A stretch of 64,000 nucleotides of DNA from Magnaporthiopsis rhizophila (GCA_003049465.1 PYSS01000081.1:62001-126000); one strand, 5' to 3'; counted from the first letter of the stretch, positions 43,263-56,514 are shown. The notes: generated from the sequence alone by a model not told the origin. Translations and numbers: made by a program.

Positions 43263-43899
43263 ATAAAAAAGAGCCAGGGGTTATAACAAATCGATTTCTT
43301 TTTTTTATAATAAAAACAGCAAATTTTAAAAATATAGCGCAATATAATATAGAACCATGCTCCCTACAATCGATAAAAGCAGCAAATAATACAGCGCAAA
43401 AAAATAATATTGCAATTTTTTAAACGCACATCCCCAGATTTTCTTTTATTTCTTTTTCTCCTTTTTATTATGCACCTTTATCAGGGCCGCAATATCCCAC
43501 ATTTTTAAAGCGGCCGTTTGGCCTATAATATTATGTTCCGCTTGCATTATTATAAAAAAAATTATTATTTACCTTAACAAACAGATTATTTTTACCCTTA
43601 TCCTTGTCGGCAAAAATTAGCATTATTTTACAAATAATTTTTTATTTGTCAAATTTTTGCGATTAAAGAATTTTTATTAACAAAATACATTCCGATTACC
43701 TAATCCAGGGAACAAATTTATAGCCTTTTTGCAAAGCTCTTCACCCTAGCGCTATACTGCAAAAAATTTAAAAATCGGATGCAAAATTAAAAAAAAACTA
43801 AAAATAATTATTAGCCTAATTTTATAATTAAACTTTTAAAAATCGAAAAATTTATATAAGCTTATATATATGGCCTGAGGCATACAGCTAATACCGCTT

Positions 43900-44973
43900 T
43901 TTGTTCGGGATTTAATCCCGATAATTATCTCCCTTATCGAGCTCCGGCATTTTACCGGCCAAAATCAACTTAAAGCATCCCAAGCATAAACCGATCTTAA
44001 ATCCCCCTTTTTACCGTGCTCGCCAAAGCCTAAAATCGATAATTTAATATTTTTACCGCCAGTAATGGGATAATCGGAAATTTTAAAAACGATTTTGCTT
44101 TTGCCTTTTTTCTTTTTAAGGGTTTTGGGCTCAGGACGATTTTTGGATTGCTAAATAATAAAATTAATAACCTTAGCCGGTTCCTATAAAGGTTATAATT
44201 ATGCCTAAATAAATTGTAATTGCTCGAAAAGCATAAAATAAATTGTGGCCTGCTTATATTGCTCGGTAAAAGGTTTATTTTAAAATTAGAAAATTAAAAG
44301 TTTAGCAAACTTTTTTTTTTACTGCTATTTTCTTATATAATAAAATTATTATCGAGCTGATTAATAAGCTTGGCTTACCTATTTATCAAATTGCTATGAT
44401 CCAACTAGCGCTAAAAAGTTATTTCCAATAAAATATTAATTGTTTGCCAAAAAGCAATCCTTTTTTGTTTAATACGGAATTTTTTATTCTTTTTTTAACA
44501 ATTGTTTAAAAATTCAGATATAAATTTTAAAAAAATGCTTATAATTTTAATTATTTATAATATTACCACGGCAAAATTTGTAACATTATCGAAATTAATT
44601 AAAAAAAAATTAATAATTTTGGAAAGGCCAGCCGCAGGATTATACTCGAAATTTTTGGTAGGAACAGGATCGGGATTCGGAGCCGGAGCAAAAAACGGCT
44701 TGTTCAAAGCCTAAATGCGTTTGGTTTTTTAAAATAAGATATTAATATGCTAATAGTATCGGCACCGATTTGGAAATTATTTAACTGAGCCGGGAATATT
44801 GGTATAGCCAAATTCTGCAAAAAACCAGTTTGCTCCTTAATTTAACTATTATAAGCAATAATTTTAAATTTGTTACTATTTGATGAAAAATTATCAGTTG
44901 GGCCCAAATTTTAAAAATAACGGCTTTTGTGCAACCGAGTGAAATTTGACAATTTCCTTTTTTTACCAGCCAT
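43900..44973 (-). pseudogene. antisense frame downstream of pol in copia-B C
   Basis: Minus strand from ATG at 44973 (context CCAAAATGGC): MAGKKRKLSNFTRLHKSRYF, stop, NLGPTDNFSSNSNKFKII, then QNLAIPIFPAQLNNFQIGAD. A later stretch near 44110-43990 reads KGKSKIVFKISDYPITGG and FGEHGKKGDLRSVYAWDAL. The same segments exist in copy A. Region is convergent to pol. No known domain. Stops and the lack of one continuous frame leave open whether one or two proteins, or none, were encoded. Confidence 0.35.
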
Positions 44974-45594
44974 TTTGGCTATAGGAACAAAAAAAGGGCA
45001 AAAAAAAGAAAAAAAAAAGGAAAAGAAAAATAATAATTAATAAAATAACGATTAACTGATCGGGATTCTAAATAATAAGGCGCATATAAATAAGGCACAA
45101 AAAAAACAGGTTAATAAATAAAATTTACCGGTGTAAATTGGCCGGATTACAAACGGGGCGAATAAAATACTTTTATATAAGCGCAAATCCTACCGTTAAA
45201 ATTATAAAAGCAATTATTAATATTATTTTTTATTAAAATAATTTGCTAAATAGCTTTTTATTATGCAAAGACCCGCATTTGTATCATTTTTTCTTATTAT
45301 TTTTTGGTTTAATAGTTCAGTGCTCCCAAAATACAGGAATGCCTTTTCAAAATGCTTATTTTCCTTTGCCTCAGTTGCTTGCCTATCAAAAACATTTCCT
45401 TTTTTAAATAAATATTCCGGATTACCAGATCCGGTTATTTCTTTTATCAAAAAACCGGATCACCGGATCTGGCATTTCCTTTATAAAAACCCCTCTATTA
45501 GGGCCTCCGTAAATCCCTACAATTTTCGGGATAAACCTATTATATTGTGGGAATAAAACACCGGGATACCCGCGCACAAAAAAAAAATTGCCGG

Positions 45595-45892
45595 TATCGA
45601 AATAGGTATTTTGTGCGCATGCGATCCGGATAAGAAGAACGGAATGGAGGAATCTTTTGGGCTTTTTTGGATCCCGTACGGGCCAACCGGCTTGTGCGGT
45701 TAAAGCGGCGGATTGTCCTTTGCGCGATCGCTTTTGCGCAGATAAAAGGGCAGTTTTTTGCCTTTTTTAGGCAGATAAATTCCTTCCTTTTTGTGCATAA
45801 TAATAGGATTTTCCCAGATTATAAAGATTGTTGTTCACCCCTTTTGGAGATCTCCGAGCCGATTGAACAGGAGAAACCCTCTCCTGCTAACA
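45595..45892 (+). repeat. copia-B C 3' LTR (298 bp)
   Basis: Start mutated to TATCGAAATAGG, end CCTGCTAACA intact, followed by the target duplicate GTATT. Confidence 0.85.
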
Positions 45893-48256
45893 GTATTATT
45901 TATTTTTTGTTCGGCAAAAAGTTTGCACAATTTTGCTATAATTTTAATAATTATTATTATTTATTAAACCTATATTCCAAAAGGTATTAAATTATTATTA
46001 AGTTACAGTATAATATTAAAAATAAGCAAAATAAAGATTAATTTATTAAGTTTTATAATATTATTTAATATTTTAACTGCTTTTTAAAATACCAAATTGG
46101 AATAAATATTAGTGTATTTCTTTCTGATTATCTTATAAACCTGTTAAAAAAATCCATAATATTTTTTAATTTTGCTTATTAATTAGTTTATTTTTATAAG
46201 AACCTAATAGCATATAATCCCAAAAAGTTTTATTTTTACCTGGAATTTGCTTATAATAAAATCGGTTCCTATATTATAAAATATAATATTAAGCGGGCCA
46301 AGGTAAATATTAAACCAGTAATATTTGAAAATTTCCCATATTTTTTTGGCTAATCCTTTTTTAAAAAATATTATTATACTAAATGTAATATTTGTATTAA
46401 TTATATAAAATATTGATTTATTATCCAGATATATAATATTAATAATTATTTTGTAATTAAAATTAATATTATTTTTAAGTATAAATTTAAAACGTTATAA
46501 TATAAAATTTATGGTTTGGCAATAATGGTATACTTAATTAATTATTTGCAAAATGTTCCGATCTGTCCGATAATTTGCCTGGTTTAGCATATGCCAAAAA
46601 CGATTAACAGAAAAATAACCAAAATATTTGTACAAATATTTTAATTTTGCTTTTGTTAAGAAAAATACCTTTATAATTGTTTAATTAATTAAATATAAAA
46701 CGCCTGAATGGCTAGTTTTATTAAAAAAAAACTATGGATGGCTTAATTTTCTGATAATTGGGATGTATTTGTTAAGCTTAGTTACAAGTTTATTGCGTAT
46801 ATTATTAAAATAAATGCCTAATTGGTCCATATTTTTAAATTATAGCAGAAAAAGGATTTGTATTAAAACTATATAAAAAATGATCAATCTGATTAAAATC
46901 TTTAACATAATTTTGCCCAGGCTAAATAGGATATTTTTTAAGGCAAAACAAATATAATATTTAAATTTGCTAATAATTAATTAAAAATCAGGCAGAAAAT
47001 ATTATAGTGCTTAAAATTACATAAAACTGGCGGTTAAAACTTTAGCCGCTTTTATATTTAAAAAAATACCGCATTATTTATTTCCGTTAAAAAGCATATA
47101 TTGTTGTAGTACCTCCTTTTGATCGTTTTTATTCTGATTTTTATCTATTTGTTATGCAAAATAAGCTTGGATGCAATACCGGAAAATTTTATTAGCAAAA
47201 TGGCTGGCAATAACAGTAATAAAAAAATATATTAATAATATTTTTCCTTTATTATTATTGAATTAATTGCTAAATTTTAATATTAATTAAACCTGCTAAT
47301 TATTTGCGAATTTCTTATTATTTTTAATATTATTTTTTTTATATTTAAAAAGGAATTAGGGTTTTTCTTTAATTGCTATGCTTTTAATAAATATTTTTCC
47401 AATACTTTTTTGCGCTGTATTATTTTTCCGGTATGTATTATATTAAACGGTAACTATATTTGGCACAAATCCAGCATTTTTTTGAAAATTATAAAAATAC
47501 TTTTTCCAAAGGCTGTTACTGTTCCATTTACCGGTATAATACTTATTTTTGGGGTTTTTTCCGAACTTATATTTAACAAAATAATTGCTATAAATAATAA
47601 CGTTTTTTTTTACCTGGATAATATTGCAAAATTGAAAAGCCAGGCTTTTAAACGTTTTTTTTGAATATAAAAGGGCTATTTTAAGCTCGGGCATTCCCTA
47701 AATTATATAAAAAATACTTATAATTAATTAATGGTTTTATTAATAATTAGGGCTTAAAATTTATTAACAAATTTGAAATTTATCCAAAAGGGTTTAAAAT
47801 ATTTTTATTTTGCTTTTGCCTATATTTATGCTTTCGAAATTAACAGTTTGGAATATAATCAAGCTTTAATTTGTATAATATTATTATTAATTAACCTTTA
47901 TATTAAAATATTCCTTAAGCTTTAAATAAGTTTTTTTTAAAAGTATATCGCTTATTTATAACCTGGATAAAATAAGCCTCGGCTCGATTTATACAAGCTA
48001 ATAGGAAAAATATATAAAATTATAAAAAGAAAATACTAAATATTTTACAGGTATTTGTAAAAATTAAAACCTTATCATCCAAAATACTATATTATTTTCC
48101 GAAACATTTATATATTTTATTATATATATTTTTAAATATTTTTATTAAGTTTATATTAAATAATATATTAATTATATCCAGAAAACAAAATATATGGTAC
48201 AGGTTAATTATTTGGCTTTTTGCCCGTTTATGGGCTAAAAATTTCTAATAATAAAC
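45893..48256 (-). mobile_element. copia-B fragment D (gag side of the split copy)
   Basis: Continues fragment B beyond copy C; matches copy A from about 31765 to 34430. Minus-strand frame 47694-47443 reads LLYSKKTFKSLAFQFCNIIQ and KYKFGKNPKNKYYTGKWNSN, the Gag region before the cysteine knuckle (KNAGFVPN for SKCWVC). It breaks off near 48256 (TAATAATAA) against unrelated sequence; its 5' LTR is not in the window. Confidence 0.75.
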
Positions 48257-50354
48257 GCGAAATTGCTGCCTGCCCCTCCAAATTTGGCGCCCATCCCAAT
48301 CGGGTATAGCGCTTTCCCCAAACAGTGCGCCGTGCTCTTAACATCTCGGGCCGCGATATAAATAAAGCTCCAGTCCCCCAAAATCCCCTCGTTATACTTT
48401 TAATTTTATATCCTCATTTTTCCCGCCCATTTTTTGCCAGGCCATAATATTTGTTACGCTTTGGCCACGATTCTGGTTTTTGTTTATTTGGGCCTAAATA
48501 CCGCCTTTTTTTATCCCTCCTCCTTTTAAGCTTTAGCTTTAAATTATGTCGTATTTTGCAATTATTATACCCTTTTCCCCCCCTTTTTTTATTATCCAGT
48601 TATTAATTTTCCCACTCGCCTTAATCTCAAACATAATTTTATTTACTGGATATTTCCGATTTTTATTAATGCTAAGCAATTAAAACCTGCCCTTTTTTTG
48701 TATTAAACGTGCAATTTTATCCGTCCGGCCCCCGCCTGCTATTTTTTACCTTTTTTTTATCCGTAAAGCCTTCCAGCCCTTGGTATTTCCGAAAAATCCT
48801 CGGAGCAATTTGCAAACCGACCCACCCCGACCAGTTATAAAAATGCTGCAGGTGTTACCAATAATGCCAAGATTTTGGAATGCCTTTTTTTTCCCTTATA
48901 TTTTATCCCGGGGAGGCCTTTTTTATAACCTTATAGCCTATTTTTGTGATTGGACCGATTAATATGGCTGCAACGGAATATGCAAAAGGGCAGGTTATGC
49001 GGGACGCAAAGGCAAAACCTGCTTTTAACGGTTTTTATACTTAAAATTTACGGGTAATAAGTTAAGTTTTTGCAAACGGGGTGATGAAAATCCCGGCAAA
49101 AAAATTAGCAAAAAAAATAGGGGATCCGGAAACGATGCTGTATATTGCCCTCGGTTATTTGCAAATTATGCCGAAAAAGGCTGATCAATATTTAATAATA
49201 GGTTTGCACCCCTAGCGCAATTTGGGCGGTGGCAAAACAGATACAAATTTTGGAAAGAAATTAGTGAAATAAAGCAATGGTATTTATAAAACCCTTCCTG
49301 CGCCGGTCAGGTTTTGCATTATTATTAGCGCGTATCAAGCGGTATAAAAAAAAATGGGGCAAGCCTGTTTAAAAGGCGTAGCAAAGCGTAAAAAAAAAAA
49401 GATAATAAACTTGTATTATATTATTAAATTATCCTGGGCAATTTCCGAAAATGCTATGGGTAACCTTATATAATTAGGTTAAAAATTTGATTTATAATAA
49501 TAATAATATTTTACAGGGCTACCTTTTTTAGTTATTTTATTCCCGTATTAATAATTGTATAATTGGCAAAAATATAAGGATTTATTAAATTAATACTTTT
49601 TTATTTGCTATAATGATACCAAAAATAACAGGCTATATATTATTAGAAATCGATAAAATTTATGGACAGGAGGGTTGCGGATGGTTAGCATAAATTGTTA
49701 TTTGTATTTTGTTTGCCAGTGCTGTAACCGATTTTATATTTTTTGCATATGCATATATATATTTTTCGTTCCCCCGGTATTCCTAAATTTAAAATTATCA
49801 GCCTGTAATGCAATTATACCTTAATTATTTTCCCAAAACCTTTTATATTTATTAAATTTAAATTTTTTTTTAATATTTATTATATAATAAATTATTAGTT
49901 TTTTTATAACCCTAAAATTGCGGCTAATTAAATATTTAATAATCGAAATGCTCGAATTTAATATAGGCAATTTTTTGTACCAACCGCCGGAAATTTAAAT
50001 TTATTATAGCAATTTATATATAATTTTTTATATAATATTAGCCTATATTTTAAGGCAAATATAATTAAAATCCTTAGCAATAGCAATTTTGATAATAAAA
50101 ATGGCCAATTTAATAATTTTTTCACACCAATCGAAAAATTTCTTTTTACTGAATATAATTGTAACAATATTACCGGTGCAGGTATATATATAATCCTTTA
50201 TTTATTCATAGGCAAATTGTTGCATTAATATGCCCGGGCATACAAAAATTCCAATATACCGTCCGGCGCCGGTAATAATGCCGCAAAAATAGCCGTTATT
50301 CACAGGCCAGGCCAAAATAATAAGGCCGGAAATTCGGCGACTGGAAAGAATAAT

Positions 50355-51342
50355 TTGCAGCCAGGCGCCGGCAGGTTATCGGAAACTTTAATTAGCCCTA
50401 CCCTTCTGCCGGGGCCTATAAAGGATATACTGGTCCAAACACCAAACAAACTGCCGGAAATTTACAATATTTTGGAATTAAATAATAAAGTTTCGCCAAC
50501 TTTGCCAAGCCCTTTTCCTGCTTTAACCGAGCATTTTATAACTTATACCGGTAAATATACCGCTTTACCCTGCACCGAGCCAAAATATAACACTTTTGGT
50601 ATAAATTTTCTAAAACTTTCCTTTTTGCCGGCGCTATTAAAATAATGCCCTATATTGGCTGGGCCCTTTTATCTGATCCAAAATTTGCCAAATCCTATCG
50701 GTAAAAACCACGCTTCACCCTTAAGCAGCGCATAATTCACACCTAAGGCAGCCACCTGCAACAAAAAGGCTAAATTGTCCGGCGCATTGCCAGCTAAAAA
50801 AGCAGAAACGCCTAATTTAGGCCATTTTTCCAGGCATTGCTTATTAGGCCTGAAAAACAATTTGGATCAAAAGGGTATACCTTATTACTATCCGGTTAAT
50901 AATTGCCAAAAGGCTAATAATAATAATACCAATAACAAAACCAAAATGCTTATAATAAAGCAAAATTTAAAACCAAAAAAGGCGGTTATCCATTACAGAA
51001 ATTATTATATATCTGGCATTTCTAATATTAATTTTAATAATAAAAGCGGCAATGGCCAGCCATTTAATACTTAGGGCAATCTTTAATCCAATCCTGGCAA
51101 TTGCCGCTGCAATTATAAGAATAATAATATTTACCACCCTCGGAATAACAAAAATAACCAGCTATTATTATGCAAATGCCGCAAAAAAAGCTTTTTTGCT
51201 TCGATATTATACAAAACAACCGCCAAATATTAAACGGGTTTCCACTGCAGCGATAATAGGCAAAAATAAATCCAAAAATAAAGCCCATTTCGGCATAATA
51301 TTCCTAGCCTGCCATTTTTATAAAATCCTAGCAAAAAAATAA
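50355..51342 (+). pseudogene. unrecognised coding-like stretch
   Basis: Open pieces 50355-50645, 50775-51074 and 51052-51342. Composition Pro/Ser/Thr- and Lys-rich with SPTLPSPFPALTEHF, then SGALPAKKAETPNLGHFSRH and a hydrophilic Asn/Lys-rich part, as would follow from RIP of an acidic, disordered protein. Frames change between the pieces. No motif I recognise. Confidence 0.35.
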
Positions 51343-51898
51343 AAACCGAAACCCAGTTCGCAAAATTTAACAAATGGCCATTCGAAAATGTAATCCTCAA
51401 ATTTGCAATAATTAATAGCAAAACGAAATATCAGCTCAAATTTAGCCAATGCTGTTGCCCGGATCACAAATATAATAATGCTTTATTTTGTTACCAATAA
51501 TAAAGGTTACCAGCTAAAAAATACCACCTGGCAAATTAAAGCCCTGCATTAATAATAGGTGCTTCCACGCCCCCAAATAAAAACAAATAAAAGGTTAAAG
51601 AAATATTAGCTTTACGCACCTATTATAAAAAGCTTTAATATCAGGCCAAATAAATCGGCTAAAAAACCGACAAAATGTGGTATTACGCCGAGGGATTTAA
51701 AAAAAAGCCTTTGCCTGCTTAAACAGTACCACCAGAAATACCCGGAGATGCTAAAACCCCCTGTCCGGCTTGAGCAATAGCTTAGGGCTTATAAAGATGG
51801 TATAAATGTTAAGCAATATTATAATAACAATAAGCCGGTAACTGGCGCCACCAGGGCAATAAAATCCTGAAAGCGAGGTTTATTTTTTCTTTCCCCCC

Positions 51899-51922
51899 TT
51901 TTTTTTTTTTTTTTTTTTTTTT
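51899..51922 (+). repeat. T(24) homopolymer
   Basis: 24 T between C6 and GGAAAGGG, 16 bp left of the copia-A3 LTR. May be the relic of a poly(A) tail of something inserted on the minus strand, or chance slippage. Confidence 0.8.
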
Positions 51923-51938
51923 GGAAAGGGAGGGGAAG

Positions 51939-52080
51939 TGTTAAAAGTGGCCTGGAGTCACGTGGGTAGCAATTAGTGCCCCATAGCTTTAGGCCTTGCA
52001 CCGGCCCTGGCCTGCGATCAAATAAAGTAGCATAATAAACAAAAATCACTTTGGGTGCCAATCGTTGCGCACCTCCATCA
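51939..52080 (+). repeat. copia-A3 5' LTR (142 bp)
   Basis: TGTTAAAAGTGG..CTCCATCA, same length and ends as the other copia-A LTRs. Contains TCACGTGGG. Confidence 0.9.
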
Positions 52081-52099
52081 GGTTATAAGCCTTCGCGCC

Positions 52100-53520
52100 G
52101 CCGCTAACAATATTTCTGCCTGATTTGGAAAAATTAACAATGCACAAATTGTTTACCGTTATTTGCATTCTTTTGCTATAAATTACAGGCGAGGCGCAAC
52201 AGTTAAAAAACCGTCAAAATAATAATTAATAAAGCCGCGTTCGGCACCGATCAGCAATTATAACAAAGCAATAATAATAATCCTTTTAGTGCTTAAAAGC
52301 ACTGTTTTCCTTGCAATTTAACGCTTTTGTACACGTTAAAAAAGCTAATAAAACCGCCAAAATAGCAGAATACTGCAAAATTGCAATTAAAATCCCGAAC
52401 TTGCTGGGACCTTTTAATTTGGAGATATGGAAGCGTACCATCCGAATATATTTAACCATTTCCCGTAATATTTCCTTTATATTTGCTAATCTTTCGATCA
52501 AACCGGCTGGAGCGGAGAATAATAAAGCCGTATAATTATGGGCTTTTAAAAGAATATTAATATGGTATTACATCCGTAACAGTATCGAAAAGGTGACCAC
52601 GGACCTGGAGAAAGCCGGCTAAAACCGCCCCAAAAATAATAAGGATCATGATCCAAAGGTTTTTTAGGATAAGATAATTAGTATTATTAGAGTTATTGCT
52701 AACGGCCGTTTCGATGCTTTGATTAACGAATATTATATAATTTTGGTGGAAAAGTTTAACGGTGATCTTAAAAAGTATACAAACTATTAGTTACAGGTAA
52801 AACAGGCCTTAAATTAGGCCAATATTAATATTCCGGATCGAATATTTATAAAGAGTTTTATTAATAGGCTTAGTGCTACCTACCCTTTTGCGGTGGCTAT
52901 AATTTTGGGAAATTGTAAAAGCAAATACTGCATTTCCGTTAATTTTATTTCGAAAGTGCTTAAGAATACGGCGGTTATAAAAGCCTTAGAGTTAAGGGTT
53001 ATGGCTAATACTAATAAAAAGCCGGAGGGATTTTAAGGGATAAGGGAGGAGCCGAAACCTTATAATAAAAAGAGTTGTATTATTATTTTGCGTGCCCCCC
53101 ACCATAATAGGTATGGTAAATATTATAAGGGTGGCGATAATAATTGCTAATTTTTGCACCCTAAATTTAAGGAAGCCTGGAAGGCTAAATATCTGGAGCG
53201 GTGCTTTTAGCGAGGTAATAAGGCAGCTAATAAGGTTATAACTAACCCAAAGATTATTAATCATACTGGTGGTATACCAATTGATTAGGGCAATATCAGC
53301 CAGTATATTATAGCCAATACCATTTTGGGCAATATTAATAGTGCTTATAATGCTATAATAATCGACTCCGGTTTGTTTGAGCACTATTTTAACAATTGTA
53401 AATGGTTTACCTTGCTAAAAAAGCGCAAATTCCTTTATAATGCTATCACGGCCAATAGCAGCGCCCAAATTTCCGCTAAAAAGGACACCGTTAAAATGTA
53501 TTAGTATAATAAAACAGGCA
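52100..53520 (+). pseudogene. copia-A3 Gag and protease
   Basis: Gag pieces: HVKKANKTAKIAEYCKIAIK (52330-52390), NLEIWKRTIRIYLTISRNIS (52416-52475), zinc-knuckle remnant GKYYKGGDNNC near 53115-53150. Protease site IIIDSGLFEHYFNN at 53355-53396 keeps the Asp-Ser-Gly triad. Confidence 0.7.
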
Positions 53521-53619
53521 TTATTATAATTACCCTACAGGCAATTTTTACGCCTAAATCTTTTTTTAACCTTTTTAGTTTCGGCAGGATATGTAAAACA
53601 GGTTTAAAAAATGATTAAA

Positions 53620-55491
53620 TCGATTATTTTGTAACGCCCAATGGCAAATAATTGGGCAATTACCAGATTAATAATAACGTATTAATTGCTAATATTAATA
53701 TGCCTGTAAGCACGCCCCCGGGCCTTATAACCCTGGGTAATGCACCTGATAAAAAAAACCGACCAACAAAAACTAATGCACCGGCCATAATAAAATGCCC
53801 GGTACTTTATATAATAATATATCAGCGTCTGATATATACTAATAAAAAAGCGATAATAACGGCCTGCCGCGCTGCGGGTATTAAAATTAATTATTTTAAA
53901 ATATCGAAATATACCTGTAATGGTTGTTTGGAGAGCAAAGCAACCCAAATTATTAGCAATTGTTATTTTTGCCGCATTACCTGCCCTTTAGGCCGTATTT
54001 ATATGGATATATTAACCATTTCGCCTATTTTGTACGGCAGATATAATTATACCGTTTATATTATTAATAAGGCAATTATTTTTGGTTAGGTAATTTTTGC
54101 AATTAACAAAACCAGCACGAAAATTTTTACAAAAGTTTATAATTAAATTAATTATATTAAACTCCAATTAAATATCAAAATACAAATAATTTATATAAAT
54201 AATGGCACGAAATTTAATCCAAAAAAGCTAAAAATTTATTGTATCGTTTGAAATAAGGCTTGCAAAATTAGCCCGGCACAATGCCCGAAAATGAACAGTA
54301 TTGTTAAGCGTGCCAACCGCACCATACTTAATGCAATTTGCACCGGGATTAATACCAATAATTTGCATAAAAAATACTGGGTATATGCCTTGCAAATAGT
54401 AAAAAAAATGCTAAATTATATTTTGAATATAATATTTGGCAATAAAAAAAACCCGCACGAGGCATAGGCAAAAATAATCGGCTTTAATAAAAAATATCAC
54501 TAATCACCAATTTATACCCTCCGCACCTGGGGTGCAATTGCCTGGGTGCTGATCAAAAACGGCAAACAGGCCAAAGCCGATAAAATAGCCCCCAAGGCAA
54601 TAAAAGGCTGGCTTATGGGCTGGAAAAGCCTTTATAACAATTTTATTGGTGAAACCGAACGGTACTAACAAAATTTTCCGTTACTGTAACGCACAAATTA
54701 ATAAGGGTGCCGATAAATGCCGGAAATTGCCCTATAACTTTATTAAAAAGGCAATCACCATTAACAAAATTAACAAAGCTATTATCGAAAACCTTTATTT
54801 TATAATAGGTATTTGGGTTTATAATACTGGCCCAATTGCTAATTTTAGCAATAATAATAATAGTATTACTAAAATAACTGGCGATATTACCGATCCTGGA
54901 AGCGATAATAATTTATCGCCTGTAAAAAAAACCGGGGAAACCGAAGCAAAAAATAAAAAACCTACCGCTGTAAAGCCTGAAAAGCCCGCCGGCCCGGGTA
55001 TATTAACACCCGAGAAAATTTCCAAGCATGGTAATAAAAAGGTTACAATACCCGTAATGCCCAAAAAAAGAACCTGCAGGAAGCGGCCGCTGCCCCTGCC
55101 AAATAACCGGCAATTAAAAAAGCGCTTAACGGGCCTTAAGCATTATAAAGGTGTTCTGATATTAGAAATTTGCAAAAAAAGGGAGCCTGTAAAAATATTC
55201 ATAACGGTTTATTTCGAGCCCAAAAATATTAAAAAAATGGCAAAAAAAGATCCGGATAACCCTAAAGGGGCCGGAAATGATGAAAATTTCTATAGCCTTG
55301 ATACAGATATTAAGGTTGCCAAAAAAAAATTGCCCGAAAAACGGGCTTTGCATCTGTTAATGTTATATACCCGGATAATAATATTGTTTTGCCCCAAAAA
55401 ATCAGCAATCCCAAAATTTCCAACCTTATATTTCTCGGTATTGCTACGGTACCAGGAATACCGTATATTCCAGCCTATTATTATAATATAA
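53620..55491 (+). pseudogene. copia-A3 integrase and linker
   Basis: Open stretches 53652-54089 and 54646-55491 (281 codons). First: zinc-domain CNGC and RIYMDILTISPILYGRYN. Core near 54180-54340 decayed (NNGTKFNPKKL; MNSIVKRANRTILNAIC). Second: linker with LVKPNGTNKIFRYC, Asn run, PAGPGILTPEK. Compared with copia-A1 an extra A in the run near 55325 shifts the frame at its end. Confidence 0.75.
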
Positions 55492-55559
55492 TAAAGCATA
55501 AGGCCGAATACGAGCAATATTATAAGCCGGTAATATAAAAATAAATTAATATGCTGCTC

Positions 55560-55801
55560 GAAAAAGGCATATGAATGGTGGAAAAATTGCCTCCGGGTGC
55601 TAAAATATTGCCGGACAAATAAATATATATGCCTAAATTAATGCTTAACAGCGCTTTTAAAAAAATTAAAATATGCTGGGTTGTTTGTAGCAATTATAAC
55701 GATATTCCGGGCAAGGATAAGGCTGTAACGTATATAATAATCGCTTATATAACATTTACAAAAGTATTTTTTGCGTTTATAACTGTTAATAACCTTAAAT
55801 A
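55560..55801 (+). pseudogene. copia-A3 reverse transcriptase, part before gypsy-2
   Basis: Reads MPKLMLNSAFKKIKICWVVC from 55629, then NDIPGKDKAVTY and TVNNLKY, ending at the gypsy-2 target site. The next residues (RQFDFITAYL) are found right after gypsy-2 at 63131. Confidence 0.8.
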
Positions 55802-56278
55802 TGTTACAACCACAGCTGGCAGGGGACAAAAGGGCTGGGGCTAACCCCCAGCAGCACGCCTTTACCCCGCAGTTATAAAAGCCAGGGGGCCGAATAATTA
55901 AGGCCAAGCTGGGAAAAAAATTATATAATTAAATTATATAAGGATAAAAAGCGATATATCGGGCACTAAACGTATCAAAAATATCGTTAGGGACACCTTT
56001 GGTACTTAAAAAAGCCAATATATCACCTATATCACTAATTGCCAAATAGGAAACAAGTACGGGTATATAAAGCAAAGGATTCCTATTATGCCAGATAATT
56101 CTTAACTAAGGCTTCGGTATTAGTTAATTTAAATTAACTCCAAGGCAACCCTTTGGGCAAATAATCGAAATTTTTATTATTATTCCAGTTTCCCAGCACA
56201 AGTAACCTGGTGAAAATTTTATTGTTTAGCACCTTTCCTAATATACCTTACCTTAAAAATAAAAAATTATTTGTAACA
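55802..56278 (+). repeat. gypsy-2 5' LTR (477 bp)
   Basis: TGTTACAACCACAGC..TTTGTAACA. TATA-like GGGTATATAAAGC near 56057. Confidence 0.9.
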
Positions 56279-56514
56279 TTTTAACTGATCCTGTTTAGTA
56301 TTTACCAAAAATAACAAACAATAACAATTATATTAATCGTAAGCAAAAAATCCGAGGGCATTATTATCGCGGGCAAACTGTATAATAGTTTTTCGGCAGC
56401 CATACAAATATTTATTACGGAAATTAAAAAATTTAAGGAAATTTAAACCGAGTTTTATATTATTATTAAATCTTACAAATTCTTTTTGCCTAATAAATAT
56501 AATAGAAAGGAAAA

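Larger units (their letters stand above)
37188..45892 (+). mobile_element. Ty1/copia element, complete copy copia-B C (8705 bp)
   Basis: LTRs 37188-37487 and 45595-45892; perfect target duplication GTATT at 37183-37187 and 45893-45897. Inserted head-on into another copy of the same family (B/D). Order gag, integrase, RT, RNase H on the plus strand, then an unusually long (~2.3 kb) 3' region that holds an antisense frame. All coding parts decayed. Confidence 0.9.
48257..51938. other. unidentified decayed segment
   Basis: 3.7 kb with mixed composition: 48260-48900 is moderately GC-rich and C-rich on the plus strand; the rest is AT-rich with transition decay. Coding-like plus-strand stretches near 48963-49240 (MAATEYAKGQVMRDAKAKPA, KKIGDPETMLYIALGYLQIM) and 50355-51400. 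No LTR, TIR or RT motif recognised; ends in a T run and then copia-A3. Could be a non-LTR or unknown repeat, or a RIP-affected gene. Confidence 0.4.
51939..55801 (+). mobile_element. Ty1/copia element, copy copia-A3, left part
   Basis: Starts with the 142-bp LTR (51939-52080), followed by the GGTTATAAGCC primer site and the coding order of the family. Interrupted in RT by gypsy-2 at AAATA (55797-55801) and continued at 63127. The best preserved copy for protease (D-S-G intact). Confidence 0.9.

Noticed and set aside
51899..51922. T run as poly(A) tail of a LINE at 48257-51898
   Set aside because: A plus-strand LINE would end in A, and a minus-strand LINE would have the T run at its left end; the run is at the right end.
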